Virus record (IMG/VR): IMGVR_UViG_3300050002_000039
Span: 1-23,997 of that record
DNA: 23,997 bases
Direction: 5' to 3' (one strand)
Origin: a virus
Positions within the stretch are counted from its first letter, which is position 1, and each line of letters starts with the position of its first letter. The notes under the pieces were generated by a model. That model ran no database searches and was not told the DNA's origin. It worked only from the letters and a program-made list of their open reading frames with translations. The position numbers and the translations under genes are program-made. Positions 14,563 to 23,063 of this stretch are shown here, in pieces.

Positions 14563-15782
14563 CTTTCCGCGACAAGCTAAACCGAGTCGTACTCGCCGAC
14601 GGGCGGATCGTGATCGGCGCTTCGTTCCGAGCGGTGCCGTTTCTGGTAAGCGACGGCGACCGAGCGGGCGGGCGGCGTGTCATCGTGCACGAATTCCCCC
14701 AACGGGATGCGCCCTTCGTCGAAGAGTTGGGGCGGCGGTCGCGACGGTTCCGCGTCGACGGGTACGTGATCGGCGACGACTACTTGGAGCAACGCGACGC
14801 GCTACTTGGAGCGCTCGAAGATACGTCGGGCCCGGGCGAACTCGTGCACCCGAACTACGGGCGCGTGCGCGCGGTATGCGCCAACGTCACGACCCGCGAG
14901 TCAACGCGCGACGGGCGAATGGCGACGTTTCAGATCGACTTCGTCGAAGCGCCCGAGCAAACGACCGCGCCCGTCGAGTCGGCCGACCTCGCCGCCGGTG
15001 TTTTGATCACGGCGGAAAGTTCATTGCTCGCGATCGGCACCGAACTACAAGAGGGATACGACGCGACCGACGCGCCCGCGTACGCGACCGCGAGCTTGAT
15101 CGCAGAAACGACCGACCGCGCCAACGGGCTGAACGACGCGCTCGCGAAAGTCGTCGACGTGATCCAGGAACTCGCCGCGCTCGACAACGCGATCGACTCG
15201 TTGATCTCCGACGTCGCGACGTTGATTCGCACGCCGTCGGCTCTCTTCGCCCGGTTCGTTGGCGTGTTCGCCAATATCGAAGAGACGATCCAGAGCGCGC
15301 CCGACCGCGTGTGGCAAGCCTGCGTCGACGCGTACAACGTCGCCGAGCAAGCGGCAGTACTCGGCGCGTCGCTGATTCGCCAAACCGAGCAGGCAAACCT
15401 AGACGCCCTGACCGCGAGCTTGAAGCGGGCCCTCGTGGTCGAAGCCGCAAAGCTGTTGCCGTCGATCGAGTTCGAGACGACCGACGACGCGCGAACGTTC
15501 CGGGCCGATACGCTCGCATTGCTCGACGAGCAAGCCGCCCTCGCGGCCGACGATGCGACATATGGGGCGTTGCTCGACTTGCGCGCGTCGATCGTCGCCG
15601 CGATTCCGGGTGACGACGAGTTGGCGCGCGTGCTCACGTTGACGCGCAACACGGCGATCCCGTCGTTGCTCTTGACGTATCAAGCGTACGGCTCGGTCGC
15701 CCGCGAGTCGGAGATCATCGCGCGCAACAGCGTCGAAGATCCCGCGTTCATTTCGGGCGAGATCGAGATCCTGTCGTCGTGA
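14559..15782 (+). CDS. DNA circularisation / baseplate protein (Mu gpN-like)
   Basis: A 407-aa protein. The N-terminal ~130 residues carry the DNA_circ_N pattern: ASFRAVPFLVSDGDRAGGRR, HEFPQRDAPFVEELGRRSR, FRVDGYVIGDDYLEQRD and GPGELVHPNYGRVRAVC. In Mu this protein is a tail/baseplate component, though the family is named for an older proposed role in DNA circularisation. The rest is alanine-rich and helical, with DRVWQACVDAYNVAEQ and LTRNTAIPSLLLTYQAYGS near the end. It overlaps the tape measure stop by four bases and the gp44-like start by four bases, so translation along the baseplate genes is probably coupled. Confidence 0.9.
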   Translation: MTFRDKLNRVVLADGRIVIGASFRAVPFLVSDGDRAGGRRVIVHEFPQRDAPFVEELGRRSRRFRVDGYVIGDDYLEQRDALLGALEDTSGPGELVHPNYGRVRAVCANVTTRESTRDGRMATFQIDFVEAPEQTTAPVESADLAAGVLITAESSLLAIGTELQEGYDATDAPAYATASLIAETTDRANGLNDALAKVVDVIQELAALDNAIDSLISDVATLIRTPSALFARFVGVFANIEETIQSAPDRVWQACVDAYNVAEQAAVLGASLIRQTEQANLDALTASLKRALVVEAAKLLPSIEFETTDDARTFRADTLALLDEQAALAADDATYGALLDLRASIVAAIPGDDELARVLTLTRNTAIPSLLLTYQAYGSVARESEIIARNSVEDPAFISGEIEILSS

Positions 15783-16840
15783 CCGTTGCGCTGCTAGTCA
15801 ACGGGCGACGATACGACGGTTGGCGGTCGGTCGCGGTCACTCGCACGATCCAGGCGGCAAGCGGCACGTTCGCGCTGGAGATCTCCGACAAGTGGACGGG
15901 GCAATCGTTGTCTTGGCCGATCGTCGAAGAAGACGAATGCACCGTCGAGCTTAACGGCGAACCCGTGATAACCGGGTGGGTCGATACGAGGTCACAGGCG
16001 ATCGGGCCGTCGACGCGAACGTTCGCCGTCAACGGTAAAGACAAAGCCGCCGCGCTCGTCGAAAACAGCGCCCTCCTGGATCGCTATAGCTACAAGCAAA
16101 CGACCGCGCTCGAAGTGGCGCGCGCCGTTGCCGCGCCGTTCGGCGTGACCGTGCGAGTCGGCGGCGGGATCGAGTTGCCGCGCTTGCGCAAGATTGCGAT
16201 CAACCCGGGCGAGACCGCGTTCGAGGTCGTGCAACGGGTGGCCGAAGCGTCGGGTTTGATCGTCGTGAGCGACGGCGTCGGCGCGATGATCTTGACGCAA
16301 GCGGGCGAGTCGCGCGCCGACGCGATCATCGAAGGGCGGAACGTGCTCAACGCGTCGATCACGTACAACGCGGCCGAGCGCTTCGCCTCGTACGTCGTGC
16401 TCGGTCAACGCCCGGGCGACAACAACTCGACGGCGAGCGGGCTTCGGGCCCGAGGCGAAGCGATCGATTCGGACGTTCGGCGATCCGACCGGGTGCAAGT
16501 GATCCGCCCGCAACGCGCGGTTACCCGCGCCGAAGCGCGACGCCTTGCCGATTGGACGGCCCGCAACCGCGCTGCAACGGCCGAAGAGGTCACGGTGGGA
16601 GTGCAGGGTTGGGAACAATCGTCGGGCGCCGTGTGGCCCGTCAACGCGCTCACGGCGGTACGGATCGAGTCACTCGGGATCGACGGCGATATGCTCATTG
16701 CGGGCGCGTCTCACTCGCTATCGTCGCGCGGCGAGACGACCGCCCTAACGCTCGTGCGCCCGGACGCGTACGAACCGAACCCCGCGGGTATCGTTGCCGC
16801 CGCCGATTGGAAGCAAGAACGGGGGGCGGGCGTTGCGTAG
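15779..16840 (+). CDS. Baseplate hub protein (Mu gp44/gpP-like)
   Basis: A 353-aa protein of the gp27/gpD hub type that links tube and spike. It begins at GTG 15779 within GTGA, overlapping the previous stop. Family features are VALLVNGRRYDGWRSVAVTR, GTFALEISDKW, EPVITGWVDTRSQAIGPSTR and FAVNGKDKAAALVENSALLD near the N-terminus, then VARAVAAPFGVTV and ETAFEVVQRVAEASGLIVVS, and late LADWTARNRAATAEEVTV followed by WPVNALTAVRI. The order between gpN-like and spike genes is that of Mu. It overlaps the spike gene by eight bases if the TTG start there is right. Confidence 0.92.
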   Translation: MTVALLVNGRRYDGWRSVAVTRTIQAASGTFALEISDKWTGQSLSWPIVEEDECTVELNGEPVITGWVDTRSQAIGPSTRTFAVNGKDKAAALVENSALLDRYSYKQTTALEVARAVAAPFGVTVRVGGGIELPRLRKIAINPGETAFEVVQRVAEASGLIVVSDGVGAMILTQAGESRADAIIEGRNVLNASITYNAAERFASYVVLGQRPGDNNSTASGLRARGEAIDSDVRRSDRVQVIRPQRAVTRAEARRLADWTARNRAATAEEVTVGVQGWEQSSGAVWPVNALTAVRIESLGIDGDMLIAGASHSLSSRGETTALTLVRPDAYEPNPAGIVAAADWKQERGAGVA

Positions 16841-17414
16841 ATCGCTGCTGAATGAGATCCGGATCTTGCTTCGCCCGTTGGCGACACGGATCGCGAACAC
16901 GGTCGCGCGCGCTGTTGTCGATCTGGTTGACGACGGAAGCGACTTGCAAGAACTCCAGTTGATCGTGCTCGACGGCGAAGTGGTGAGCGACGCCGAGCGG
17001 TTCCAGGACTACGGGTTCACGTCGGTTCCGATCGAAGGCGCCGAAGCGGTCGTTTTGTTCCCGAACGGCGACCGCGCTCACCCGCTTGTCGTCGCGGTTG
17101 ACGATCGACGCGTTCGCCCGATCGATCTGCAAGCGTCCGAGGTCGCCTTGTATTCGCAGAACGGTCAGCGCGTCTTGCTCAAAGCCGACGGTTCGGTGGA
17201 GATCACGGGCACGGAGATTCGACTCGGTACCGACGACGCGGCCGATCCCGTGATCCGCAAGAGCGACCTTGACGACTTCGTCGCCGAGTACAACGGGCAC
17301 GCGCATACAGCGCAAGGCCCGGCGGCGGTCACGACTGCACCCGTTCCCGCGGTCGGCTCTAGCGGTACGTATGTAGCGCCCGCGGGTTCCGACAAAGTCA
17401 AAGCGCCCGCGTAA
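16833..17414 (+). CDS. Baseplate spike protein (Mu gp45 / gpV-like)
   Basis: A 193-aa protein forming the central spike that pierces the outer envelope. TTG 16833 is called because it overlaps the preceding stop, follows a purine-rich GGGGGGCGGG, and gives the family's normal N-terminus (RSLLNEIRILLRPLATRIAN). An OB-fold part (ERFQDYGFTSVPIEGAEAVV, FPNGDRAHPLVVAVDD) leads to the beta-helix shaft (ALYSQNGQRVLLKADGSVEI). Near the end, NGHAHTAQGP has the HxH motif (His156, His158) that in related spikes holds an iron ion at the tip. A long open frame continues upstream to 16794. A Gram-negative host is suggested, since such spikes face an outer membrane, but this is inference. Confidence 0.9.
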   Translation: MRRSLLNEIRILLRPLATRIANTVARAVVDLVDDGSDLQELQLIVLDGEVVSDAERFQDYGFTSVPIEGAEAVVLFPNGDRAHPLVVAVDDRRVRPIDLQASEVALYSQNGQRVLLKADGSVEITGTEIRLGTDDAADPVIRKSDLDDFVAEYNGHAHTAQGPAAVTTAPVPAVGSSGTYVAPAGSDKVKAPA

Positions 17415-17444
17415 ACGGGCCCGCCTTGACGCGCTCGCGGGCGC

Positions 17445-17459
17445 GTGATCCTGGTTTGC
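17445..17459 (+). promoter_or_regulatory. Start-proximal GTGATCC motif, copy C
   Basis: GTGATCCTGGTTTGC lies two bases before the likely GTG start (17462) of the gp46 gene. Here the motif is out of frame with the gene relative to copies A and B, so its similarity is at the DNA or RNA level, not the protein level. Confidence 0.35.
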
Positions 17460-17461
17460 GG

Positions 17462-17920
17462 GTGGCGGATCTTGCACTGCGACTCGGCCCGGTCGACGAG
17501 TACCTCGCCGACCTAGCGATCGAAAGCGACGACCTCGCTTCCGACGCCGGGCTCCAAACGGCGATCCTGCTCTCGCTGGCGACCGACCGTCGCGCCAACG
17601 ACGACGATCCGCTACCGACCGGCAACGGCGACAAGCGCGGGTGGTGGGCGGATCAGTTCGCCGACGTTGACGGCGACAAGTTCGGATCGCGCCTTTGGTT
17701 GATCGAACGCAAGGTGACGACCGACGTCGAAACCGTCGCGAGCGCGTACGCGTCCGAGTCGTTGCAATGGCTCGTTGACGATCTGGTGGCCGACGCGATT
17801 GAGGTCGACGCCTCGTACGCGAACGGCGTTCTTGAGTTCGCGATCGTCGTCGCCCGGCCGACGGGCGAACGCGTTTCTTTTCGTTTCGATCATATTTGGG
17901 AGGGCCAACTTGCCCTTTGA
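17462..17920 (+). CDS. Baseplate protein gp46 (Mu GP46 family)
   Basis: A 152-aa protein with SDAGLQTAILLSLATDRRAN followed by DDPLPTGNGDKRGWWADQF, the clear signature of the GP46 family, whose members are baseplate wedge parts (T4 gp25-like). The GTG at 17462 gives the start MADLALRLGP; a TTG at 17426 is in frame but adds only an arginine-rich stretch. Later residues (LQWLVDDLVADAIEV, LEFAIVVARPTGERVSFRF) form the gp25-like fold end. It overlaps the gp47-like gene by 11 bases, and that gene's ribosome binding site lies inside it. Confidence 0.92.
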   Translation: MADLALRLGPVDEYLADLAIESDDLASDAGLQTAILLSLATDRRANDDDPLPTGNGDKRGWWADQFADVDGDKFGSRLWLIERKVTTDVETVASAYASESLQWLVDDLVADAIEVDASYANGVLEFAIVVARPTGERVSFRFDHIWEGQLAL

Positions 17921-18977
17921 CCGACCGACTCTATCCGAGTTGATCACGCGCACGCGATCCGACTTCCGATCGCGTCTCGGGATCTCCGGTTCCCTGTTGC
18001 GTCGAGCCATGGCCGACGTGCTCGCGACCGTATGGGCGGGCGCAGTGCATATGCTCCATGGCCACTTGGAATACGTCGCCGAACAACTCTTTGCCGACTC
18101 GGCCGAAGAGTTTTACCTGACGCGGATCGCGGCGATCTATGGGCTGACGCCAACGCCCGCCGCGTTCGCAACCGGAAGCATTGACGGCACCGGTACCAAC
18201 GGAACGGCGATCCCGATCGCTACGGTTTTCGTGCGCGACGACGGTGCCACGTACGAGGCGACCGCGGGCACTGTGATCGCGGGCGGCGTCGTCTCGGTTC
18301 CAGTGCAAGCGACCCTCGCGGGCGACGACGGCAACCTAGCGACCGGCGAAACGCTCGACTTGGAATCGCCGATCGCGGGCGTCGACGAAACGTTCACGGT
18401 CGACGGGTCCGGGCTCGGCGGCGGTACGGATCAAGAGTCGACCGAAGAGTTGCGCGACCGCCTATTGCTTCGGCTTCAAACGCCGCCCGCGGGCGGTAGC
18501 GCGCAAGACTACGAAGCATGGTCGCTCGCGGTCGCGGGCGTTACGCGCGCGTGGGTGTTCCGTCACGAAGGCGGGCTCGGCACTGTTACCGTGCGATTCG
18601 TTCGCGACAACGACGCGACGATCTTTCCCGACGCGGGCGAGGTCGCCGCGGTTCAGAGCGCGCTCGACTTGCAACGACCGCTGACGGCCGAAGTAACAGC
18701 CGAAGCGCCGGTCCAACTCGACGTCGACTTCACGATCGCACTGTCGCCCGATACGGCGGCAATCCGAACCGAAGTCGAAGCGAGCCTCACCGACTTGCTG
18801 TTGCGCGAAGCCGAACCAGGCGACGGCGCGGGCGGCGGAACGATCTTGCTTTCGCAGATCCGAACGGCGATCGGCGTTGCCGTCGGTGAAGGCGACTACA
18901 CCCTGACGGTACCCGCGGCCGACGTCGTGCCCGCGCTCGGCGAGTTGCCGGTTATCGGGACGATCACTTGGAGTTGA
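17910..18977 (+). CDS. Baseplate protein gp47 / baseplate J
   Basis: A 355-aa protein of the baseplate J family (T4 gp6-like), which forms the ring linking baseplate wedges. TTG 17910 is called because GGGAGGG lies six bases before it; the longer frame upstream overlaps gp46. Family features are MPFDRPTLSELITRTRSDFR, ADVLATVWAGAVHMLHGHLE, EFYLTRIAAIYGLTPTPA and the middle GGTDQESTEELRDRLLLRL, then AQDYEAWSLAVAGVTRAWV. A C-terminal beta part (LPVIGTITWS) closes it. Length agrees with Mu gp47. In Mu a gp48 gene comes next; here only four bases separate it from the fibre gene. Confidence 0.94.
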   Translation: MPFDRPTLSELITRTRSDFRSRLGISGSLLRRAMADVLATVWAGAVHMLHGHLEYVAEQLFADSAEEFYLTRIAAIYGLTPTPAAFATGSIDGTGTNGTAIPIATVFVRDDGATYEATAGTVIAGGVVSVPVQATLAGDDGNLATGETLDLESPIAGVDETFTVDGSGLGGGTDQESTEELRDRLLLRLQTPPAGGSAQDYEAWSLAVAGVTRAWVFRHEGGLGTVTVRFVRDNDATIFPDAGEVAAVQSALDLQRPLTAEVTAEAPVQLDVDFTIALSPDTAAIRTEVEASLTDLLLREAEPGDGAGGGTILLSQIRTAIGVAVGEGDYTLTVPAADVVPALGELPVIGTITWS

Positions 18978-18981
18978 TGGC

Positions 18982-21831
18982 GTGAGCATAATCTGTCCAG
19001 GACCGACGACGGGCGGCGGCGGCGGCGGCGTTACAAGCGTTTTCGTTTACCGCCCGGGCGGCGTCGCGGCCGACAACGTTTACGACGATTGGTCGACGCT
19101 CATGACGGCGGTCGACGGTGTCGAGGGCTTGCGAACGATCCAGTTCGACGACTCGTTGGCCACGGTCACGATCCCAAGCGGCGCGTGGGATATGACCGAC
19201 GTCGTTTGGTCGGGGAAGCCAATTGCGCCGTTTGCACAGGCGGATCGCACGGCGATCAACGTCAGTGAGGGCGCGACGTTCCCGGGCTTGCGCCGCGTCT
19301 CGGGCGGCTTGCTGATACTCAACAACGCAACCGCGACAACGCCCGTCACTGTCAGCGACGGGGTGCCCTTTCGCCTCGAAGGGACGCAGTTAAGTCAGGG
19401 CACCGGGACGGTCCCGTTCATCGACTTCGACTATGCCGGGTTCGGGGCGTTGTTGGTTTCCGAGTTCGGCACGGTAAACCAAACGGACGGCCCGCCAGCG
19501 ACGCCGAACGTGTTGTGGAGTGCGGGATTCGGCGCCCTCATTCTTGAGGCCGCCCGCGTTGGACCGAGCGCGATCGACAACACGAGCGGAAACGCGATCT
19601 CCGTTTTACAGTCGAACCACGGCGCGGTAGCGCAAGGCTTCCAGGATTCGGGCGTCGCGCCGTTTCTGGATCTGTCGCAGTATTCGACGTTCCGCGTCGA
19701 TATCGACCGAGCGTTGAGCACCGACGCCGCGCGCGACCTTGCGCCGCTCAACTTTGGCGGCGCGGGCCCGGTAATGGATCTCATCGCGCGGCAAGACACA
19801 ACCGCGGCCGCTCATACCGTGACGCTCGCCGATCCCGAAGATCGCCCCGGTCAAATCCAGGGCGTAAAGAACGAAGCGGGTGGCAACGATGTCACGGTCG
19901 AACCACCGAGCGGAAAGAAGATCGACGGCGTCGTCGACCAACAAGTCGTTCTGCGCCCGGGTGAGGTCGCGCTCTTCGCTCCCGACGGCGTCGACAACTG
20001 GACGACGATCGGGCGCGGGCACTCGTCGATCTTGAGCGCGCCGCAAGTCGTGCTCGACGTTGACGGCGATTCGCTGATTCTGTCGAGTGCCGACGACGTA
20101 ATCGACTTCCATACGAATGGGGTGCGTCAACTACGGATCACAGCGTCCGAGATCCGCGCTGACCGCGTGATCAACACGGTCAGCGGGCTTCGGCCGAACG
20201 CCGCGGGCGGCGCAGACTTAGGCACTGTTGGAATCCCATACGGCGCGCTTTTTTTGCAAGAAGGCGGAACGGGCCTTGTGCTCGATAGCGACGGGGATTC
20301 CTACCTCGTCGGCACTTCCGACGACGCTGCACAATGGTATTTCGGCAACGTTCGCCGGGCGACGTGGGGAAGCGGATCGTTTGACTTCAATATTCCGCTT
20401 CGCCCCGAGAGCAACAATCAGACAACGCTCGGTGGCGACTTTCGCGGTTGGTCGCGTCTGTACCTCGGCAACGCGGGCACGTATACCGCCGACGTCTCGG
20501 AAGTCGCGCCGACGACGCCGAACGCACAAGCCGCGATCTTCCACGCCGAAGGGCCGAGTTCGAGCAAAGAACTCTGGGTCCGTCATGCAGACGGATCGCT
20601 CAAGCAACTTGACGCCGAAGGCGGCGGCGGCTCGGTCGAGACGGTCAGCGGTTTCATAACGTGTCACGACACGACCGCGGGGTCGCCGTCAATGCCGACC
20701 GACGGCACGGCGTTTACGCTCGGCGATTCCGACGGCGACGGCAATATCGATTACGACTCGGTCACCGGTCGTTGGACGCTGAAAGCCGACACGCCCTACG
20801 CGCTGCAAGCCGAAATCCGGATCGTTGGCGTGTCGGGCGACCTCGGGAAGTACCGCTTTTACGACGTTACCAACTCGACCTATATCGGGCTCGAAGGCTT
20901 CAACCAAGAGGAAAACCGGAGTACCGGCGCCGCGTCTGCAGCGATGGCTGTTGCGCAACTCAAGCCGACAACCGACGTTGAGATCGAACTTCGCAATACG
21001 ACCGGCAACTCGACGGGCACGTACACGGGCGATCTTTCGAAGGCGTGGATCTTCTCGACCGGCGGCGTACTAACCGCCGGGCAAGCGAAGAGCGCGTTCG
21101 CCGTCGAGTCGATCGAAGGCGCGGTCGGTTCCGCCGACGGCGGGCAATACGCAACGAGCGGCGTCGAGTACCTCACGTTGCGGCAAGGCGAAGCCGACAC
21201 GATCGAGTTTCAGTTCATCGCGTCGGGCGACTTCTCGGTTGAACTGGTTTACGCAATGAGCGTCGCCAACGGCGGCGATATCGATCTGCGTCTCGACTCG
21301 TTGGCGGTCGCCGACGGCGAAGATTCGAACGCCGCGCTTGCGACGGGCACGGTCACGACGTTCGTTCCGGGCTCGGATACCGATCGCCATACCGCCGCGT
21401 CGGCGAACTTCGCCGTTACCGCGCAAGAAGGCGACCTCTGCAAGATTCTGATCCAGCGCCCGGATACAGACACCCATACGGGCGACGTTCGGGTGACCGA
21501 TATCCGAGTTCGCGCCGCGGTTAGCGGGCTCGCCACGGAAAGCGACGACGCCCACAAAGAACGCGACCAACTCGTACACGAGGTCGCCGAAGATTCGTAC
21601 GAAGAGATCACGTACTCGGGCGGCAACGTCTCGACCGTGATCATCTACACCGACAACGGCAAGACGACGAAGATCCGCGAGACCGCGTACACGTACTCGG
21701 GCGGCGCGATATCGACGATCACAACGATTCAGTACAACGCCGCGGGTGCAGTTGTGAGCGGTCAAACCATGACCGAAACGCTCACGTATTCCGGCGGCGC
21801 GCTCGCCAGCATTGACCGGGTAATGTCATGA
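18982..21831 (+). CDS. Large multidomain tail fibre / appendage protein
   Basis: A 949-aa protein, probably a host-binding tail appendage. GTG 18982 has GGAG upstream. After a G6 run, residues ~17-290 look like a parallel beta helix (VTSVFVYRPGGVAADNVYDD, FDDSLATVTIPSGAWDM). About 350-500 hold two related units, each opening LD(V/S)DGDS and closing with LRPNAAGGADLG... or LRPESNNQTTLGG... plus LFLQ/LYLG. DSDGDGNID near 583 resembles a calcium-binding loop. Residues ~590-690 (GRWTLKADTPYALQAEI, YRFYDVTNSTYIG) look like a C1q/TNF-type jelly roll. Another beta domain (VEYLTLRQGEADTIEFQ) and a tail with three ITYSGG/TYSGG repeats follow. No chaperone or lyase motif was recognised. Domain calls are by eye. 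Confidence 0.82.
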   Translation: MSIICPGPTTGGGGGGVTSVFVYRPGGVAADNVYDDWSTLMTAVDGVEGLRTIQFDDSLATVTIPSGAWDMTDVVWSGKPIAPFAQADRTAINVSEGATFPGLRRVSGGLLILNNATATTPVTVSDGVPFRLEGTQLSQGTGTVPFIDFDYAGFGALLVSEFGTVNQTDGPPATPNVLWSAGFGALILEAARVGPSAIDNTSGNAISVLQSNHGAVAQGFQDSGVAPFLDLSQYSTFRVDIDRALSTDAARDLAPLNFGGAGPVMDLIARQDTTAAAHTVTLADPEDRPGQIQGVKNEAGGNDVTVEPPSGKKIDGVVDQQVVLRPGEVALFAPDGVDNWTTIGRGHSSILSAPQVVLDVDGDSLILSSADDVIDFHTNGVRQLRITASEIRADRVINTVSGLRPNAAGGADLGTVGIPYGALFLQEGGTGLVLDSDGDSYLVGTSDDAAQWYFGNVRRATWGSGSFDFNIPLRPESNNQTTLGGDFRGWSRLYLGNAGTYTADVSEVAPTTPNAQAAIFHAEGPSSSKELWVRHADGSLKQLDAEGGGGSVETVSGFITCHDTTAGSPSMPTDGTAFTLGDSDGDGNIDYDSVTGRWTLKADTPYALQAEIRIVGVSGDLGKYRFYDVTNSTYIGLEGFNQEENRSTGAASAAMAVAQLKPTTDVEIELRNTTGNSTGTYTGDLSKAWIFSTGGVLTAGQAKSAFAVESIEGAVGSADGGQYATSGVEYLTLRQGEADTIEFQFIASGDFSVELVYAMSVANGGDIDLRLDSLAVADGEDSNAALATGTVTTFVPGSDTDRHTAASANFAVTAQEGDLCKILIQRPDTDTHTGDVRVTDIRVRAAVSGLATESDDAHKERDQLVHEVAEDSYEEITYSGGNVSTVIIYTDNGKTTKIRETAYTYSGGAISTITTIQYNAAGAVVSGQTMTETLTYSGGALASIDRVMS

Positions 21832-23057
21832 CTTCAACGATCGTAGTTGCGAACCCTGTACTTCCGACCGTCCTTCGGCCGACGCCCGCCGATGCGACGC
21901 ACGACGCCTTCGGTCGGTTGCGCGTTAGCGACCCGAACGTGCTCTTCGACTCGAAACAGGTCTATGACTCGCAACCGCTGCTGTGGTCGGAAAAAACGGT
22001 CGGATCGGCGACCGCAACGTACCGCGCGAACGAAGCGTCGACGCGGCTCACGGTAACGACGAGCGCAAGCGATCGCGTGGTTCGGCAAACGCGGCAAGCG
22101 TTCAACTACGAACCCGGCCGATCGCAGCTTGCGTTCATTACCTTCAACGCGAAGAGCGCGGTCGCCAACGTCGAAAAAGCGGTGGGCTACTACAACGACG
22201 ACAACGGCCTCGCCTTCGTGCTCGACGGTCTTACGCCGAAGTTTAGGGTTCGCTCGTACGTGAGCGGTAGCGCGGTGGATACCGACGTCGAGCAATCCAA
22301 TTGGAACTTGGATGCGATGGACGGGACCGGCCCGAGTTCGATCGACTTAGATTGGTCGCTTAACCAAATCCTGGTTATCGACTTCGAGTGGCTGGGTCTA
22401 GGAAGCGCTAGGCTCGGGTTCGTCGTTGGCGGATCGATCGTGTACGCGCATCAGTTCAATCACGCGAACATCTTGTCGACGGTTTACATGAGCACGCCGA
22501 ATCTTCCGGTTCGGTACGAAGTGCAAAACAGCGCGGCAAGCGCGGGCGCATCGCTCGACGCTATTTGCGCAACGGTCATGGCCGAAGGCGGCGAGCGCGG
22601 CAACGGTCAAACGTTCGCCGTTGATCGCGGCGTGAGCGGTCTCGATCCGAGCGGCTCAGACACCGTTGGCTTGGTAGCGCTTCGCCTGAAAACGGACCGT
22701 CTCGGCCCCGTTCGCCCGATCGACTTGAGCGTAATGGCGCCCGCCGCCGCCGACTTTCGGTGGTGCCTACTCGTGAACCCGACGCGCGGCGCGGGCACGG
22801 CGCCTAGCTGGACGTCGGTTTCGGATAGTCAGATCGAGTTCGATATAACGTCGACCGAAGTGCTCACGGGCGGGACGCAAATCGCTAGCGGTTACGCCGC
22901 GACGGGTCTCAGTACGGCGAGCCGCCAAATCAATCCGTTCTACGCGCTCGGTACCGACGTCGACGGCGTCGCCGATGAATTGGTCCTCGCCGTGCAACAA
23001 GTCGACGGCAACGCGGGCGATACGTACGTTGGCTCGATCACTTTCTTGGAGCAATGA
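21828..23057 (+). CDS. Phage structural protein, distal tail/fibre-associated
   Basis: A 409-aa protein starting in ATGA overlapped with the fibre gene stop. The pattern AFGRLRVSDPNVLFDSKQVY, then RQTRQAFNYEPGRSQLAFIT, QSNWNLDAMDGTGPSSIDLD, IDFEWLGLGSARLGFVVGG, YAHQFNHANILSTVYMSTPN and LPVRYEV is one I have seen in structural proteins of several unrelated phage groups, where no precise role is known. It is beta-rich without a signal peptide or membrane segment. Its place right after the fibre suggests an appendage or fibre-attached part. The family likeness is from memory of the motif and was not searched. Confidence 0.75.
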   Translation: MTSTIVVANPVLPTVLRPTPADATHDAFGRLRVSDPNVLFDSKQVYDSQPLLWSEKTVGSATATYRANEASTRLTVTTSASDRVVRQTRQAFNYEPGRSQLAFITFNAKSAVANVEKAVGYYNDDNGLAFVLDGLTPKFRVRSYVSGSAVDTDVEQSNWNLDAMDGTGPSSIDLDWSLNQILVIDFEWLGLGSARLGFVVGGSIVYAHQFNHANILSTVYMSTPNLPVRYEVQNSAASAGASLDAICATVMAEGGERGNGQTFAVDRGVSGLDPSGSDTVGLVALRLKTDRLGPVRPIDLSVMAPAAADFRWCLLVNPTRGAGTAPSWTSVSDSQIEFDITSTEVLTGGTQIASGYAATGLSTASRQINPFYALGTDVDGVADELVLAVQQVDGNAGDTYVGSITFLEQ

Positions 23058-23063
23058 AAACGA

